From contig NZ_QXEV01000003.1 in NCBI RefSeq assembly GCF_003550015.1, positions 62,001 through 126,000 on the forward strand: 64,000 nt of DNA, in the 5' to 3' direction. Position 1 is the stretch's first letter. The number at the start of each line of letters is the position of its first letter. This DNA is from Anaeroplasma bactoclasticum. Lineage in GTDB: Bacteria > Bacillota_I > Bacilli_A > Acholeplasmatales > Anaeroplasmataceae. Of the stretch, positions 35,695 to 44,165 are shown in pieces. The notes beneath the pieces are model-generated. The model had not been told where the DNA came from, searched no databases, and was given only the letters and a program-made list of their open reading frames with translations. Made by a program: the position numbers and the translations under genes.

Positions 35695-35722
35695 AATCCA
35701 GCAAGCAGCTGGATTCTTTTTT
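35695..35722. terminator. Bidirectional terminator
   Basis: AATCCAGC/GCTGGATT 8-bp stem with T run on the + strand and a matching A run on the left, which is a T run for the minus-strand lysS operon. Confidence 0.93.
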
Positions 35723-36359
35723 ACGCTATAAATTTTTCTATTTTTCTATCTTTTTCAATCTGACGATTGATTACTTCATTAAACATATCAAAGTCATCTT
35801 CTTGATAAATATTGTATTCTAACGCAATTTCATAGAAGATTTCTTCAACAGTATGAACCTCCATATTATTTGAAATAAAGATGTCATCTGTAATATCGTT
35901 TAATAAAGCGAAATATTCATCTGGAGCATTTTCTTTTCTTTCTAGATATTGATTCACCTTTTCATCTAAATCAGTAAGCTTTTTTAATTCTTTTTTAACA
36001 TTATCATCAGAAGAAGAAGTGATTTCACTTTCAAAGTCATTGATGTAAAGAAGAAGATTAATCGTTTGGGAACATTTTTCCATTTCATTAATATCTCCCT
36101 TGAAATCACTTTGTAATATGTTATCAATCATCATAAATGAATCATAAACATAATCAAAGCCTGTAGAAAAGATAACCTCCTCATCCTCAGATAGCTTTTT
36201 GCCCTTTTCATGTTGTAAATATAAATAATCTACTACCGCAAGGACACATGCGAATCTTTGGATGGATTTACTTTTATTTTTTACTAATGTTTGAATAAGA
36301 GTGCTATTTTCTTTTTTCCAAGAAGCATAGTCCTCATAAATTGTCATAACGTCTTCCAT
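35721..36359 (-). CDS. Protein of unknown function downstream of lysS
   Basis: 212 residues, acidic and helix-rich with no cysteine motif, signal peptide or membrane segment. I do not recognise it. The start overlaps the lysS stop (TAATG), so it is translated with lysS; an ATG four codons in (36347) is an alternative with GGAAG before it. Stop lies at the bidirectional terminator. Confidence 0.75.
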   Translation of the reverse strand: MEDVMTIYEDYASWKKENSTLIQTLVKNKSKSIQRFACVLAVVDYLYLQHEKGKKLSEDEEVIFSTGFDYVYDSFMMIDNILQSDFKGDINEMEKCSQTINLLLYINDFESEITSSSDDNVKKELKKLTDLDEKVNQYLERKENAPDEYFALLNDITDDIFISNNMEVHTVEEIFYEIALEYNIYQEDDFDMFNEVINRQIEKDRKIEKFIA

Positions 36360-37858
36360 TATCTTGTCTTCATCTGAGGGAATAGGATAACATCACGAAT
36401 AGTAGTAGATTCAGTTAAGAAAATAACTAAACGGTCTACACCAATACCAATACCACCTGCAGGAGGCATACCATATTCTAGAGACTCTAAGAAGTCAACA
36501 TCCATACCATTAGCTTCGTCGTTACCTAATTCCTTTTCCTTCATTTGTTCTTCAAATCTTTCTCTTTGATCAATTGGGTCATTTAATTCTGTATATGCAT
36601 TAGAGAATTCATGTCCACCAATGAATAGCTCAAATCTTTGAACAAATCTTGGGTCCTCTGGATCCTTCTTTGTTAATGGAGAAATTTCAATTGGGTGACC
36701 CATTAAGAATGTAGGCTGGATTAATGTTTCTTCACAGAATTCCTCAAAGAAGGCATTAATGATATGGCCAACTGTGAAGTGTGGCTCAACAGGTACATTA
36801 TGCTCCTTAGCTAAAGCCTTAGCTTCTTCTAAGGTATAATTATTTGCCTTGAAATCTACACCAGTCTTTTCCTTGATTAATTCGCACATTGTAACTCTTC
36901 TAAATGGTTTAGAAATATCAATTAAATCTCCTTCTGGATTGAAAGGATTCTTAAACTGCTCTTTTCCAATAACCTTATTTGCAGCAAAACGAATTACACC
37001 TTCGTTTAAATTCATCATGCTAGATAAATCACCATATGCTTCATATAATTCAACAGTAGTGAATTCTGGGTTATGAGTCTTATCCATACCCTCATTACGG
37101 AAGATACGACCAATTTCATAAACTCTTTCAAGACCACCAACAAGTAATCTTTTTAGGTGTAATTCTGTTGCGATTCTTAAATAGAAATCAGAATCAAGTG
37201 CATTATGATGAGTAATGAACGGTCTTGCAGAAGCGCCACCCTGGATGTTTTGTAATACTGGAGTTTCAACCTCGATGAATCCTGCATTATCGAAATATTC
37301 CTGCATAGCACGAATAATTCTAGGTCTTAGAATTGCAACTCTTTTTGCATCCTCATTCATGATTAAATCAACATATCTACGTCTATATCTTTCCTCAACA
37401 TCTGTTAAGCCATGGAACTTTTCAGGAAGAGGTCTTAAAGCCTTAACAAGGTGAGTATATTCTTCACACTTAACTGTAACCTCACCAGTCTGAGTCTTCA
37501 TTACAGTACCCTTAACACCAACGATATCTCCGATATCTGCCATCTTGAATAAGTCATATTGTTCCTCTCCAACAACATCCTTACGGATATATACTTGGAT
37601 TTTTCCTTCCTTATCCTGAATAGCGAAGAAGGATGCCTTACCCATCTTACGGATAAACATAATACGTCCTGCAATTTGAACAGAAACATTCATTTCCTCT
37701 AACTGCTCATGTGTATACTCCTGATATTTTGTTTTTATATCGCTACTTTTATCTTTCTGGTTATAAGCCTGTCCAAATGGATCAAGACCTAGCTCTCTAT
37801 ATTTTTCTAATTTGTTTCTTCTAACAATTTCCTGTTCGGATAAATTTAAATCTGCCAT
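36359..37858 (-). CDS. lysS: Lysyl-tRNA synthetase, class II
   Basis: 499 residues from ATG 37858; GGAGG lies between this ATG and an upstream in-frame one at 37870. N-terminal OB-fold anticodon domain to about 150 (V-Q-I-A-G-R-I-M), then the class II catalytic domain: motif 1 around V-E-T-P-V-L, motif 2 F-R-N-E-G-M-D-x-T-H-N-P-E-F-T, motif 3 G-I-G-I-G-V-D-R-L near 475. Charges tRNA-Lys. Its promoter is at 37889-37917. Confidence 0.97.
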   Translation of the reverse strand: MADLNLSEQEIVRRNKLEKYRELGLDPFGQAYNQKDKSSDIKTKYQEYTHEQLEEMNVSVQIAGRIMFIRKMGKASFFAIQDKEGKIQVYIRKDVVGEEQYDLFKMADIGDIVGVKGTVMKTQTGEVTVKCEEYTHLVKALRPLPEKFHGLTDVEERYRRRYVDLIMNEDAKRVAILRPRIIRAMQEYFDNAGFIEVETPVLQNIQGGASARPFITHHNALDSDFYLRIATELHLKRLLVGGLERVYEIGRIFRNEGMDKTHNPEFTTVELYEAYGDLSSMMNLNEGVIRFAANKVIGKEQFKNPFNPEGDLIDISKPFRRVTMCELIKEKTGVDFKANNYTLEEAKALAKEHNVPVEPHFTVGHIINAFFEEFCEETLIQPTFLMGHPIEISPLTKKDPEDPRFVQRFELFIGGHEFSNAYTELNDPIDQRERFEEQMKEKELGNDEANGMDVDFLESLEYGMPPAGGIGIGVDRLVIFLTESTTIRDVILFPQMKTR

Positions 37859-37888
37859 ATAAACCTCCATTAATTTAAATACTTTTAA

Positions 37889-37917
37889 ATTATATCAAAG
37901 GCGGTGGTAAAAAACAA
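37889..37917 (-). promoter_or_regulatory. Promoter of lysS
   Basis: Reading the minus strand: TTGTTT, 17-nt spacer, TATAAT, about 30 nt before the lysS start. Confidence 0.8.
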
Positions 37918-37982
37918 GTAGAGTTCACCTATGGTAAGCACTTGCAAAAGGAGATTTATTATCATTTTCTTTAAAAAAATGA

Positions 37983-38047
37983 TATAATGGTCTTGTTCAA
38001 GGAATTAAACCTAAGAAATAAGGATGATGTTATCCCTTTGACATCAT
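37983..38047 (+). promoter_or_regulatory. -10 box and leader hairpin of the rlmB-like gene
   Basis: TATAAT at 37983-37988 has a poor -35. The leader contains ATGATGT/ACATCAT (38024-38030 with 38041-38047) immediately before the weak ribosome site TTGGTG. Confidence 0.5.
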
Positions 38048-38063
38048 ATAAGTTGGTGATAAA

Positions 38064-38771
38064 ATGATTAAAATATACGGCAAAAATTGTGTTTATGAAG
38101 CCATTCGTAAAAAAGCAAGAATGGAAGTATTTATAGAAGATAACCAAGTAAAGAAGGATAAGAATATCCTCTCTTTATTAAACGATAAGGGTTATAAATA
38201 TGAAGTATTAACAAAACGTGATATGGATAAGAAATTTGGAATGTCTCATCAAGGATATGGAGCATTAAGAGAAGATTATGAAATCTATGATGAGGAATTT
38301 TTAAATACATTTAAAAAGGAACAAGGTAGAGTTTTAATTTTAGATGGTATACAGGACCCACATAATTTAGGTGCTATATTAAGAAGTGTAGATGCCTTTG
38401 GCTTTGATTTAGTAATATTACCTAAAAACAGAAGTGTTATGGTAACTGAGGTTGTAGCCCATGTATCTACAGGAGCTATTGAATATACAAAGATTGTATA
38501 TGTAAATTCTTTAAATAATGCAGTTTCCAAGCTAAAAGAAAATGGTTTTTGGATTTGTGGAACAGATGCTAAAGGTACTGTAAGAAGCCAAGATATTGAT
38601 CCTAGTCTATCCTTAGCAGTAATTATTGGTTCTGAAGGATTTGGAATGTCAAAGACATTAGTTAAGCAATCCGATTATTTAATTACCATTCCAATGGTTG
38701 GTCACGTGAATTCATTAAACGCAAGTGTAAGTGCAGGTATAGTATTACATGATCTTTGTTTAACAAAGTAA
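38064..38771 (+). CDS. rlmB: 23S rRNA 2'-O-ribose methyltransferase, RlmB/TrmH family
   Basis: 235 residues. N-terminal substrate-binding segment (about 1-75), then the SPOUT knot: motif 1 D-P-H-N-L-G-A-I-L-R-S near 98, motif 2 I-I-G-S-E-G-F-G-M-S near 193, motif 3 N-S-L-N-A-S-V-S-A-G near 214. RlmB methylates G2251 in E. coli; the exact target here is inferred. It is followed directly by the sigma factor gene, as rlmB neighbours sigH in Bacillus. Confidence 0.9.
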   Translation: MIKIYGKNCVYEAIRKKARMEVFIEDNQVKKDKNILSLLNDKGYKYEVLTKRDMDKKFGMSHQGYGALREDYEIYDEEFLNTFKKEQGRVLILDGIQDPHNLGAILRSVDAFGFDLVILPKNRSVMVTEVVAHVSTGAIEYTKIVYVNSLNNAVSKLKENGFWICGTDAKGTVRSQDIDPSLSLAVIIGSEGFGMSKTLVKQSDYLITIPMVGHVNSLNASVSAGIVLHDLCLTK

Positions 38772-39289
38772 TGATGGATTTAAAATTATATAATGATTAT
38801 GAAATTTTATATTTAATCAAAGAAGGAAATGAGGTTGCCCTATCTTTTATCTTTAAGAAGTATGAGCCATATATATGGAAGATTGCATCTGCTTATCATA
38901 GATACAATGATAAAAGAGAGGATTTAGTACAAGAAGGAAGAATTATTCTTTTCAATTGTATTAAAGCTTTTAATGAGGATTTAGGCATTTCCTTTTTTTC
39001 ATTTTTTACTTTATGTATTAAAAGAGATTTTTTAAAAAGAGTTTCTAATGATTATTATAAAATAAATATTTATTTAAAAGAGGATATTATTGGGACCATG
39101 GATTATTCTAAAAATATCGTCTATACATCAGAAGCCTTACTTGAGGATTTAGAAGAAAAGGAAATGTATCAGTTTGTTATATTAGACGGTATGAGCTTAC
39201 GTCTTTATGCAGAAAAAAAACACCTAGACTATCCTAAGGTGTATTACAAATATGGAATGTTAATTAAAAAATTAAAGAAATTATTATAA
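38771..39289 (+). CDS. RNA polymerase sigma factor, SigH-like
   Basis: 172 residues; start ATG 38771 overlaps the rlmB TAA (38774 is an alternative). Region 2 is clear (Y-H-R-Y-N-D-K-R-E-D-L-V-Q-E-G-R-I-I-L near 45-65), and region 4 is a shorter HTH (D-G-M-S-L-R-L-Y-A-E-K near 140 to a Lys-rich end). The neighbourhood rlmB-sigH matches Bacillus, although here SigH may control a non-sporulation regulon. Very AT-rich codon use suggests low expression. Confidence 0.82.
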   Translation: MMDLKLYNDYEILYLIKEGNEVALSFIFKKYEPYIWKIASAYHRYNDKREDLVQEGRIILFNCIKAFNEDLGISFFSFFTLCIKRDFLKRVSNDYYKINIYLKEDIIGTMDYSKNIVYTSEALLEDLEEKEMYQFVILDGMSLRLYAEKKHLDYPKVYYKYGMLIKKLKKLL

Positions 39290-39309
39290 TTTTTTGCCCT
39301 ATAAAAAGC

Positions 39310-39331
39310 AAAAAAACAGGCTTGGCCTGTT
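39310..39331 (-). terminator. Terminator of rpmB
   Basis: On the minus strand AACAGGC/GCCTGTT with a CAA loop is followed by a T run. There is no T run on the + side. Confidence 0.88.
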
Positions 39332-39353
39332 AAATGCGCAATAATTTTTGAGC

Positions 39354-39542
39354 TTATGCTCTTTCAATGTTTCCCTTCTTTAAAGCTCTAGCAGAAATCT
39401 TAACCTTCTTAACATTTCCGTTCTCGTCTTTAATATGTACTGTCTGAAGGTTAGCCTTCCAAGTACGGCGAGTAGCGTTTAAAGCGTGAGATCTTTTGTT
39501 ACCTGTAACAGTTGTCTTGCCTGTAACATAACATCTTGCCAT
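39354..39542 (-). CDS. rpmB: 50S ribosomal protein L28
   Basis: 62 residues. M-A-R-C-Y-V-T-G-K start, G-N[18 protein letters not shown]. TAAGGAGGG is the ribosome site. Only C4 remains of the two C-x-x-C pairs of zinc-type L28, so zinc-free. Confidence 0.97.
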   Translation of the reverse strand: MARCYVTGKTTVTGNKRSHALNATRRTWKANLQTVHIKDENGNVKKVKISARALKKGNIERA

Positions 39543-39688
39543 AGTCTTTCCCTCCTTAGACTTAATTTAATCAGCCTTAATAATTTACCATATATATTAT
39601 ATGAATTCAAGTTTTTTTTGAAATTATTTAAAACTTATTTTTAAAATATATGGACAAATTGAAAATGTTTGCCCATTTTCTCATTTCA

Positions 39689-39717
39689 TTGACAATAACG
39701 ACAAAAAGTGCTATAAA
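39689..39717 (+). promoter_or_regulatory. Promoter of fakA
   Basis: TTGACA, 17-nt spacer, TATAAA. It lies 188 nt before the fakA start and defines a long leader. Confidence 0.85.
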
Positions 39718-39723
39718 TGTTAG

Positions 39724-39898
39724 TACTGATAGTATGTACATTCTTTGGTAGTTTTGGGATTGTAAATATCAGAATAAAAATTGAAAGGATGATAAAGACT
39801 ACTGAATATTTTTCGTGATTTTAGTAAAAATCACAAATATTAAATAAGAAGGAAACGCAGAAATTTTCTGCTAGAATATATAGTTATAATATAGGAGG
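39724..39898 (+). promoter_or_regulatory. Structured 5' leader of fakA
   Basis: The 180-nt leader has CTGATA/TATCAG (39726-39731 with 39767-39772), a long hairpin AATATTT-TTC-GTGATTTT with AAAATCAC-AAATATT (39805-39841, 15 bp with a 3-nt bulge), and GCAGAA/TTCTGC (39857-39871), ending at TATAGGAGG. No T run follows the hairpins, so translational rather than transcriptional control would be expected if it is regulatory. The rest of the 39543-39904 gap is AT-rich and shows nothing else. Confidence 0.45.
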
Positions 39899-39904
39899 AA
39901 AAAC

Positions 39905-41557
39905 ATGAGTGTTAAAGAAATAGATGTTGATCTGTTTAAGAAAATGGTGATTAACGGAGCAATTAATCTTAAAAACAATCATGCTGAGGTTGACGCATTA
40001 AACGTATTCCCAGTACCAGATGGAGATACAGGAACAAATATGTCTATGACAATCACTTCTGGTGTTAGAGAATTAGAAAACTGTGAGTCAAGCTCAATCA
40101 TTGAAAACGCAAAGGTATTATCTCGTGGTGCATTAATGGGAGCTAGAGGTAATTCAGGAGTTATTTTATCCCAGTTCTTTAGAGGTATTTATGTTGGACT
40201 TAAGGAAATTCAGCATAACTATTTAACAATCGAAGATTTTATGAATTGTTTACTTTCTGGTAGAAAGATTGCCTATAAGGCAGTTATGGCTCCAGTTGAA
40301 GGTACAATTCTTACTGTAGTAAGAGAGGCAGCTGAAAATACAGAATCTCATCTACAAGAGTTTGATACAATTGATGCATTATTAGAGTTCTATTATAATG
40401 AGGCTGAAAAGACTTTAGCTAATACACCTGAGCTATTACCAGTATTAAAGGAAGCTGGAGTAGTAGACTCTGGTGGAGCTGGCTTCTGTAAAATTATTGA
40501 AGGTATGCTAATGGCATTAAAGGGTGAAATCCTTGAAGCTCATGAAGCAAAGCCACAGGATGAGGATAGCCAGGATGCATCTCAAGAAATTAAGTTTGCA
40601 TACTGCACTGAATTCATTTTAGAATTAAGAAAGCCTGAAACATTTGAAGAAAGAGAGCTTACAGCTACATTATCCTTACTTGGTGATTCTTTAGTTGTAG
40701 TTAGAGATGGCAAGGAAATTAAGGTTCATATCCATACAAACCGTCCTGGCCGTGTACTTGAAATCGCTCAGAAGTCTGGTGAGTTCCAGACATTAAAAAT
40801 TGAAAACATGCATTTACAGCATTCTCATTTAGAGGATGGTGCTAAGAATGGCAACCAGCCAAAGAATAATGATGCTCCAAAGGCAAATGAGCCAAAGAAG
40901 GAATTTGCATTAATTGCTGTATGCTTCGGTGAAGGTATCGTAAATACATTTAAGGAATTAGGTGTAGATTATGTTATCGAAGGTGGTCAGACAATGAACC
41001 CATCTACAGAGGCATTCGTTTCTGCAATTAAGGCTGTAAACGCAAAGAATGTTATCATTATTCCTAATAATGGTAATGTAGTTATGGCTGCTAAGCAGGC
41101 TGCATCCATGGTTAGAGGATCTAAAGTAGAAGTAATCCTTGCAAAAACTATTGCACAGGGCTACGCTTCTTTAATCAACTATAACCCAGAGGCTTCCATG
41201 GAAGAAAACCTTGCAGCAATGGGTGAATCTATCGCTCATGTTAAGTCTGGTGAGGTTACATACTCTGTACGTGATACTGAAATCAATGGTGTAAAGATTG
41301 TTGCTGGCGATTATATGGGTATTGCCGATGGTGAAATCATCGTATCTGTTAAGGAAGAAAAGGATGCTGTTAAGGGCTTACTTGAAAAGATGATTGATGA
41401 TGAATCTGAAATTGCTACTTTCTTCTGTGGTAAGGATGTAACTGAAGAAGAAAAGGCACTAGTAGAAGAAATGTGTCTTGCTATTAACAAAAACCTTGAT
41501 GTTGAAATCATCGATGGTAATCAAGATATTTATTCTTACATTATTGCAGTTGAATAA
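39905..41557 (+). CDS. fakA: Fatty acid kinase FakA-type DAK2 protein
   Basis: 550 residues. The N-terminal DhaL-like nucleotide domain (about 1-200) has N-V-F-P-V-P-D-G-D-T-G-T-N-M with the Mg-binding aspartates and G-A-R-G-N-S-G-V-I-L-S-Q. The middle and DegV-like C-terminal part follow (Y-V-I-E-G-G-Q-T-M-N-P-S-T near 360, I-I-P-N-N-G-N-V). It phosphorylates fatty acids presented by FakB; acyl-phosphate then feeds PlsX/PlsY (plsX lies at 46.2 kb). Gln mostly CAG: well expressed. The asp23-like partner usually upstream is absent. Confidence 0.9.
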   Translation: MSVKEIDVDLFKKMVINGAINLKNNHAEVDALNVFPVPDGDTGTNMSMTITSGVRELENCESSSIIENAKVLSRGALMGARGNSGVILSQFFRGIYVGLKEIQHNYLTIEDFMNCLLSGRKIAYKAVMAPVEGTILTVVREAAENTESHLQEFDTIDALLEFYYNEAEKTLANTPELLPVLKEAGVVDSGGAGFCKIIEGMLMALKGEILEAHEAKPQDEDSQDASQEIKFAYCTEFILELRKPETFEERELTATLSLLGDSLVVVRDGKEIKVHIHTNRPGRVLEIAQKSGEFQTLKIENMHLQHSHLEDGAKNGNQPKNNDAPKANEPKKEFALIAVCFGEGIVNTFKELGVDYVIEGGQTMNPSTEAFVSAIKAVNAKNVIIIPNNGNVVMAAKQAASMVRGSKVEVILAKTIAQGYASLINYNPEASMEENLAAMGESIAHVKSGEVTYSVRDTEINGVKIVAGDYMGIADGEIIVSVKEEKDAVKGLLEKMIDDESEIATFFCGKDVTEEEKALVEEMCLAINKNLDVEIIDGNQDIYSYIIAVE

Positions 41558-41568
41558 GACGAATGAAT

Positions 41569-41592
41569 GGGGCATTTTAAATGCCCCTTTTA
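41569..41592 (+). terminator. Terminator of fakA
   Basis: GGGGCATT/AATGCCCC 8-bp stem, TTA loop, TTTTATT. Confidence 0.92.
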
Positions 41593-41611
41593 TTATGCTT
41601 TGGATAGAAAT

Positions 41612-41640
41612 TTGACAATTTCTAATGAATTTTATAAAAT
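41612..41640 (+). promoter_or_regulatory. Promoter of the lipase-like gene
   Basis: TTGACA, 17-nt spacer, TAAAAT; 25 nt before the start codon. Confidence 0.85.
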
Positions 41641-41665
41641 CTTTAATGTTTAGGGAGAGAGTATT

Positions 41666-42448
41666 ATGAAAACGAAATATCCAATTATATTGGTTCATGG
41701 TATAGCGATTAAAGATTTATTTTTTATAAAATCCTTTGGTAAGATAGATAGGCATCTAAAAGATGAAGGCTATAAGGTATATAAGAGTAATATCGATGGA
41801 TTTGGGACTATTGAAAATAATGCCGCTATCTTAAAAGAGGAAATATTAAAAATATTAGAAGATGAAAAAACGACTAAGGTCAATATTATCGCACACTCTA
41901 AGGGAGGATTAGATGCGAAATATATGATTGAGAAGCTCGGTATGGAGGATTATGTACAAAGCTTAACTACATTATGTACTCCTCATAAGGGAAGCCCTAT
42001 TGCCTCAAGTATCTTAAAATTACCAAAATGGATGTTAAAAATAATCGCATTTTGGATTAATTTTTGGTATAGAATTTTTGGGGATAAAAAGCCAGATTCC
42101 TTAACGGTTTGCAAGGAGCTTGCTTTAGTCGATGATATTGAAAAGGAAACCTTCAAGATATCCAAAAGAATTTATTGCCAAAGCTATTCTACTAAAATGG
42201 ATAAGGCCAAGGATGATTTTATTATGGGAATACCACTTGTATTCTTCCACCATTTTTCTAAGGACACAGAAACGGATGGCTTAGTTGGAATTGATTCCAC
42301 TAAATTTGGGGAATACAAGGGATGTGCATTTGAAGAATCTATATCTCATTCTGAGATTATTGATTTTTTTGTAACTAAAAAGAAAAGAGAAAGAATTTAT
42401 AAATTCTATAGTTCAGTCTGTGCTGATTTATCCAAAAGAGGATTTTAA
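41666..42448 (+). CDS. Alpha/beta hydrolase, lipase/esterase-like
   Basis: 260 residues. Oxyanion-region L-V-H-G-I near residue 11; nucleophile elbow A-H-S-K-G-G with Ser78; candidate Asp in the T-D-G-L segment near 200 and His in S-H-S-E near 230. This triad order fits triacylglycerol lipase-type hydrolases. No signal peptide, so cytoplasmic. The substrate is unknown. It is 12 nt before the zinc-ribbon gene and shares its promoter. Confidence 0.82.
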   Translation: MKTKYPIILVHGIAIKDLFFIKSFGKIDRHLKDEGYKVYKSNIDGFGTIENNAAILKEEILKILEDEKTTKVNIIAHSKGGLDAKYMIEKLGMEDYVQSLTTLCTPHKGSPIASSILKLPKWMLKIIAFWINFWYRIFGDKKPDSLTVCKELALVDDIEKETFKISKRIYCQSYSTKMDKAKDDFIMGIPLVFFHHFSKDTETDGLVGIDSTKFGEYKGCAFEESISHSEIIDFFVTKKKRERIYKFYSSVCADLSKRGF

Positions 42449-42460
42449 GGGGAGGCTATT

Positions 42461-44104
42461 ATGGAAGGAACTACTTTTATATGTCCATCCTGTGGTGGAA
42501 AGCTTAGCTATGATGCTAAAGAAAAGAAGCTTTTATGTATAAATTGTAATAATACATACACTACAGTAGATTTAATGAAAATTGATAGAAGTATTGATGA
42601 TATTGATGATGAATTAGAGGCTGATTACTTCAACAAGGAGGATAATACTATAGAATACACATGCTCTAGCTGTGGTGGAAGTATTATTGTTGAGGATTCT
42701 ATCGCATCCTCAGCTTGCCCATTTTGTGGAAACAATGTCCTATTAAAGAATTCCTTAGTAGGAGCTTTTAGACCAAAATACATCGTTCCTTTTTCAAAGA
42801 AAAAAGAGGATGCAGAGGCTATTAAAAGGCATTATTTAAATAAGAATCCTTTTTTACCATTTGGATTTAAAAATGTAGTTAAAGAAAAAAGACCAAATGA
42901 TATTTATATTCCTTTATATTCTTTAAGAGGAAAGGTTAGCTTTGATTTTTCTGTAATCCAATCACAAAATGCTTTTGTTAGCATAGTTGCTGCAGATAAA
43001 GAGGAAACCGATAGAACGATTATGATAACTCTATTTGGTAAAGTTTCCTTTAATCATTTTCCTATGCATGCCCTAAAGCATGACTATGATGATATTATTA
43101 AAGCGATTGGACCATTTGATTTAAAGGGAATCAAGCAATTTGATACACCATATTTGGCAGGTCACATGGCAAAAAGATTAGAGATTCCATTTAGAGATTT
43201 AAAGAACCATGCAACCCTCCAAATTGAATCCGATATTAGAGAATATTTCCAAAACCCTGAAACTCTAAGAAATTTATATATTGAAAGTGGAAAATTAAAG
43301 AGGGATTCTACAGAGGGTGAAGCCTTACATGCTACTAATTTTAATGTGATTAAAATGGAATCCTCCTATACATTCTATCCTATGTGGTTTATAGAGCCTA
43401 CATTTAAGGATAAGAAGTATACGATTATCATAAATGATCAAAATGGTGCTATTTATGGTAATATTCCATTATCTAAATTAAAGGTATTTGGCTTTACTGT
43501 ATTCTTCTTAGCTTTATTTGAACAAATATCCTATTGGCTAGTATTTTTAATGAATAAAAGCTGGTTGCCTTCTTTAATTATTTCTCTATGCATAAGTGCT
43601 TTATTAACTACTATAGTAATGGTATCCTTATATAAATCCAATTATTCCTATAAGAAGCGTATTGAGGATTATATTGTTCCAAATAGCTGTAGTTTAAGTA
43701 ATATAAAGGAAGTTAATGAAAGAAAAAGTAAGGTTAGAAGCTTTGAAAATGAAATGGAAGAGCTTAGTGCTAAAATTAGAGAACAAAAGAAATATATCTC
43801 TACGGGTGTAGATATTAGAAGGGAACAGGAAAAATATCAGAACCTATTAATTCAATATCAAGGCTTAATTAATGTTTCTGAGCAATTCTATAAGAGAAGA
43901 TATGAAGAAGAGATTCAAAAGGTAGATACCTATACTAAAGAAGACTTAGAAAATCTAATTACTGCAGTAATGTCTGAAAAAAGTGTTGCCGATGGTAGAT
44001 TATTAGTTGGTAAGATTAATAAGCAATATCGTGATGTAATAATAAAGTATTGTGATAAAAGAATAGAATTATATCAAAATAGACTTAAGAAATTAGAGGA
44101 GTAA
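42461..44104 (+). CDS. Zinc-ribbon membrane protein with C-terminal coiled coil
   Basis: 547 residues. Two zinc ribbons at the N-terminus: C-P-S-C (near 8-11) with C-I-N-C (near 27-30), then C-S-S-C (near 64) with C-P-F-C (near 83). A beta-rich central domain follows, two membrane helices at about 345-400, and a cytoplasmic coiled coil (about 415-547). This arrangement occurs in uncharacterised TFIIB-type zinc-ribbon proteins of Bacillota. Function unknown; a membrane-scaffold role is a guess. Confidence 0.82.
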   Translation: MEGTTFICPSCGGKLSYDAKEKKLLCINCNNTYTTVDLMKIDRSIDDIDDELEADYFNKEDNTIEYTCSSCGGSIIVEDSIASSACPFCGNNVLLKNSLVGAFRPKYIVPFSKKKEDAEAIKRHYLNKNPFLPFGFKNVVKEKRPNDIYIPLYSLRGKVSFDFSVIQSQNAFVSIVAADKEETDRTIMITLFGKVSFNHFPMHALKHDYDDIIKAIGPFDLKGIKQFDTPYLAGHMAKRLEIPFRDLKNHATLQIESDIREYFQNPETLRNLYIESGKLKRDSTEGEALHATNFNVIKMESSYTFYPMWFIEPTFKDKKYTIIINDQNGAIYGNIPLSKLKVFGFTVFFLALFEQISYWLVFLMNKSWLPSLIISLCISALLTTIVMVSLYKSNYSYKKRIEDYIVPNSCSLSNIKEVNERKSKVRSFENEMEELSAKIREQKKYISTGVDIRREQEKYQNLLIQYQGLINVSEQFYKRRYEEEIQKVDTYTKEDLENLITAVMSEKSVADGRLLVGKINKQYRDVIIKYCDKRIELYQNRLKKLEE

Positions 44105-44117
44105 TCCTCTTTTTTTC
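44095..44117 (+). terminator. Rho-independent terminator
   Basis: AGAGGA/TCCTCT stem, loop GTAA formed by the stop codon region, then T run. Confidence 0.85.
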
Positions 44118-44165
44118 TTAAGTCTTTTCAAGTATAATAATTATAAATTATTATGGAGACTATTT

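Larger units (their letters stand above)
35212..35722 (+). ncRNA. Candidate large structured noncoding RNA (unidentified)
   Basis: About 500 nt without a convincing long gene, from a TATACT-like box (35211-35216) to a strong terminator. Helices in order: TGCAT/ATGCA (35222-35238); AGGCT/AGCCT (35314-35331); a 35383-35415 hairpin (AATACC/GGTATT plus CCTTA/TAAGG); a branched domain 35482-35551 closed by GATATGG/CCATATC and TAAG/CTTA, holding AAGTC/GACTT and CGCTT/AAGCG; CTTTA/TAAAG (35585-35598); terminator 35695-35722. I do not recognise RNase P, tmRNA or 6S motifs. Large ornate RNAs exist in uncultured Bacillota, but membership cannot be claimed from reading. Tiny ORFs with ribosome sites inside are an alternative. 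Confidence 0.45.

Noticed and set aside
39885-39890. TATAAT as a second fakA promoter
   Set aside because: It would start transcription inside the ribosome binding site; the 39689 promoter is far better.
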